This document shows, piece by piece, positions 5,197 through 6,668 of a stretch of DNA of 6,668 nucleotides. The DNA lies in contig JAFAHB010000106.1 of NCBI GenBank assembly GCA_019237435.1, forward strand, positions 1-6,668, given 5' to 3'. Source of the DNA: Vulcanimicrobiota bacterium (lineage in GTDB: Bacteria > Vulcanimicrobiota > Vulcanimicrobiia > Vulcanimicrobiales > Vulcanimicrobiaceae). A program made the position numbers and the translations under genes. The notes under the pieces are model-generated. The model saw nothing but the letters and a program-made list of their open reading frames with translations. It was not told the DNA's origin and made no database searches. The first letter of the stretch is position 1. Each line of letters starts with the position of its first letter.

Positions 5197-6540
5197 TTGA
5201 AGCGACTGAGCACTGGAGTCCTGACCGCCCTGATGGTGGCTGGTCTAGGATTCAACGCGGTCGCAGCCCATCCCGGAGCTTCGCATGGCAACATTGGAAC
5301 CAACGCGATTGCTCAGGACCAGGGCGCGATGGCTGCTCCGCCGGCGAATTTCGGGTCCCCGCCGTCGGGTCAGTATCCGATTCTCTACAATGACCATCAC
5401 GTCTATACCAAGCCCGATATCTTAAAGCAAGGCCGCGTCCTCGCCGCGCTCGTGCGCGGCGGAACGCTGTTGATCCCGTTGCGTTCGATGTTCGAACAAA
5501 TGGGCGCGACGGTATCGTACGACTCGGGCAGCAAGACCGTGACGGTCAGCAAAGCCGGAGCCGAGGTCAAGGTGACCGTCGGAAAGCCGGAAGTCATGAT
5601 CAACGGCGAGTCGCGTCCGCTGGACGTGCCTCCCATGATCTATCAAGGCGTCGTTCTCGTTCCGGTTCGCGTGATCTCGGAAGGCATGGGAGCCTACGTC
5701 CTGTGGGTTCCGGACCGTCGCCTCGTCGTGGTCCGCTACATACCGGCCACGCCTCCGCCCACTCCGGCTCCGCCGCCACCACCGCCGCCGCCGACTCCAA
5801 CGCCGACGCCGACGGCTCCACCATACTATGACTTCTACGTGGCCGGAGATTACATTATCTCGCCCACCGTTTACAACGACTTCGTAAACGGGGCACACAG
5901 CAATAACAACACCAACGGGTTCTCGTACCGGCTGCATGGGGCCATTGAGGTCCCGGTCATGAACCTTCCGTTCATGGTCGAAGTCGATTACCGCCAGTAC
6001 AACTGGCAGCACAACTGCGGCGGTACCGGCGATCCGCAATGCTACGTCACGACGATCGGCGGACTTGGGCAATCGTTCGTACCGGCGTTCACCGGACGCG
6101 ATTACAGCTTCGACGCTCGGTTGGGCATTCGGGTTCTCAAGCCGCGCATCTACGTCGTCGGCGGCTACCTGTGGCGCAATAACAACTACGGCTATCCGCA
6201 CGAGAGCGGCGCGGGCGTCGGGCTCGAAAAACTGCCCGATCTCGACCACGTCTTCTCTTGGTACGGCAGCGCAATCTACTACTTCGGCGTTAACGGTAAC
6301 TACTCGAGCGCGCCCGGCTCGTGCGGCACCGGTGCCGCAGCGACGTCCGGCTGCACCTTCAACGTTGCCTACGACATCCTGAAATACGATATCGGCGCAA
6401 GCTACACGTTCCCGGGATTCCCGCTCTTCATCGAGGCCGGATTCCTAGGCGACCGCGGCTGGAACTATAACGCGGCTCCGATCGGATTCTCCGAAAGCGG
6501 ACCGTACGCCGGCATCGGGCTAAAGGTCACAAACTGGTAG
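5197..6540 (+). CDS. Secreted stalk (copper amine oxidase N-terminal-like) domain protein with C-terminal barrel-like domain
   Basis: This 447-residue protein starts with TTG. A signal peptide covers about residues 1-24 (KR, then LTALMVAGLGFNAVAA). A low-complexity spacer follows, then a copper-amine-oxidase-N-like domain (about 75-182) with its two hallmark repeats: LLIPLRSMFEQMGATVSYDS (91-110) and VLVPVRVISEGMGAYVLWVP (153-172). Despite the name, this domain does not imply copper or oxidase activity; it is found in surface proteins and probably aids wall or matrix contact. A Pro/Thr linker (183-209) leads to a C-terminal domain (about 210-447) rich in alternating aromatic and small residues with Asn/Gly turns. 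It ends YAGIGLKVTNW, and a final aromatic residue is typical of BAM-inserted outer-membrane barrels. Cys274/Cys282 and Cys376/Cys386 could form loop disulfides. I infer an outer-membrane barrel displaying or anchoring a periplasmic stalk domain. A soluble beta-rich adhesin is the main alternative. The function is unknown. A terminator follows the stop. Confidence 0.8.
   Translation: MKRLSTGVLTALMVAGLGFNAVAAHPGASHGNIGTNAIAQDQGAMAAPPANFGSPPSGQYPILYNDHHVYTKPDILKQGRVLAALVRGGTLLIPLRSMFEQMGATVSYDSGSKTVTVSKAGAEVKVTVGKPEVMINGESRPLDVPPMIYQGVVLVPVRVISEGMGAYVLWVPDRRLVVVRYIPATPPPTPAPPPPPPPPTPTPTPTAPPYYDFYVAGDYIISPTVYNDFVNGAHSNNNTNGFSYRLHGAIEVPVMNLPFMVEVDYRQYNWQHNCGGTGDPQCYVTTIGGLGQSFVPAFTGRDYSFDARLGIRVLKPRIYVVGGYLWRNNNYGYPHESGAGVGLEKLPDLDHVFSWYGSAIYYFGVNGNYSSAPGSCGTGAAATSGCTFNVAYDILKYDIGASYTFPGFPLFIEAGFLGDRGWNYNAAPIGFSESGPYAGIGLKVTNW
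5743..5823 (+). repeat. Low-complexity Pro/Thr linker-coding repeat
   Basis: Runs of CCG, CCA and ACG codons encode residues 183-209, with eight consecutive prolines and then Pro-Thr repeats, joining the stalk domain to the barrel-like domain. Such tracts can change length by slippage. The linker is probably extended and flexible. Confidence 0.85.
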
Positions 6541-6562
6541 CCCTAAAGGAAGCCGCATAATC

Positions 6563-6592
6563 GAAAGCCCCCGCGTCACAGTGGGGGCTTTC
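6563..6592 (+). terminator. Rho-independent-type terminator after the stalk/barrel gene, possibly bidirectional
   Basis: GAAAGCCCCC and GGGGGCTTTC form a perfect 10-bp stem around a 10-base loop, 22 bases after the stop codon. The A-G and T-C flanks give TTTC on the plus strand and a matching TTTC on the minus strand, so it could stop transcription both ways. The T-run is short. Confidence 0.8.
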
Positions 6593-6668
6593 ATCATGGC
6601 GAACGCTTCGAGGTTTAGCGTTTGGTCGGCGATGCCGATGGACCCGACATTGCAGCCGATGAGTCCGC
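6593..6668. other. Window end after the terminator; possible gene tail, frame not resolved
   Basis: No gene can be called firmly. On the minus strand a frame entering at 6668 reads 17 codons (ADSSAAMSGPSASPTKR) and stops with TAA at 6617-6615, which would suit the end of a convergent gene sharing the terminator. A second minus-strand frame stays open through the terminator and has the more coding-like third positions. On the plus strand an ATG at 6596 opens 24 codons to the edge but has no ribosome site. Confidence 0.25.

Noticed and set aside
5112..5393. A possible leader peptide or upstream gene starting in the 5' leader
   Set aside because: It overlaps the stalk/barrel gene in another frame for nearly 200 bases and has no ribosome site. 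The leader is better explained as structured RNA.
5743..5823. A CRISPR or minisatellite array
   Set aside because: It is an in-frame Pro/Thr codon tract with no regular repeat and spacer pattern. No CRISPR array, tRNA or rRNA gene was seen anywhere in the window.
5422..6249. A 275-codon open frame on the minus strand opposite the stalk/barrel gene
   Set aside because: It is an antisense shadow of a GC-rich gene. The translation is full of Arg runs opposite the proline linker, and no ribosome site or family motif is seen.

Overview
The window is GC-rich bacterial chromosome from what looks like a diderm (outer-membrane-bearing) organism. A TolC-type outer-membrane factor, an RND-type lipoprotein adaptor, and a secreted protein that joins a copper-amine-oxidase-N-like (stalk) domain to a C-terminal barrel-like domain ending in Trp all point to a double envelope. 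Stalk-domain proteins together with family 5 solute-binding lipoproteins and TolC/adaptor pairs recall uncultured lineages such as Candidatus Eremiobacterota (WPS-2). That placement is an inference from family content only and has not been tested by any search.

Left two thirds (1-4533, all minus strand, read right to left): an operon-like run of four genes. It begins with a lipoprotein RND periplasmic adaptor (4533-3259). One base later comes a TolC-family outer-membrane efflux protein (3257-1653, GTG start). After a 168-base spacer comes a 387-residue tandem AsnC/Lrp-type protein resembling fused siroheme decarboxylase subunits (1484-321). Its stop overlaps the GTG start of a family 5 extracellular solute-binding lipoprotein (324 to beyond base 1). 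No inner-membrane pump is present in the window. The 168-base spacer is almost entirely one inverted-repeat element of 160 bp flanked by TA on both sides. Removing the element and one TA restores a TolC stop followed 6 bases later by the next ATG. I read this as a MITE (Correia/RUP-like, TA target) inserted into a tightly packed operon.

Middle (4534-4660): a 127-base divergent intergenic region with two short dyads, between the adaptor gene and a plus-strand gene (4661-5056) for a small hotdog thioesterase of the FlK (fluoroacetyl-CoA thioesterase-like) family. The Thr/Glu/His catalytic triad is conserved, but Gly replaces the lid phenylalanines of FlK.

Right (5057-6592): a GC-rich leader of about 130 bases with three hairpins, enclosed by a long-range helix that pairs with the Shine-Dalgarno sequence of the next gene. 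That gene (5197-6540, TTG start) encodes the 447-residue stalk/barrel protein. A 10-bp-stem terminator (6563-6592) follows, and then 76 bases in which no gene can be called firmly.

Functionally the window is dominated by envelope proteins: an efflux adaptor, an outer-membrane channel, a solute-binding lipoprotein and a putative outer-membrane or surface protein. A tetrapyrrole-type enzyme or regulator and a CoA thioesterase accompany them. The most notable structures are non-coding: the TA-flanked palindromic element that splits the operon, and the leader that can mask a ribosome-binding site.
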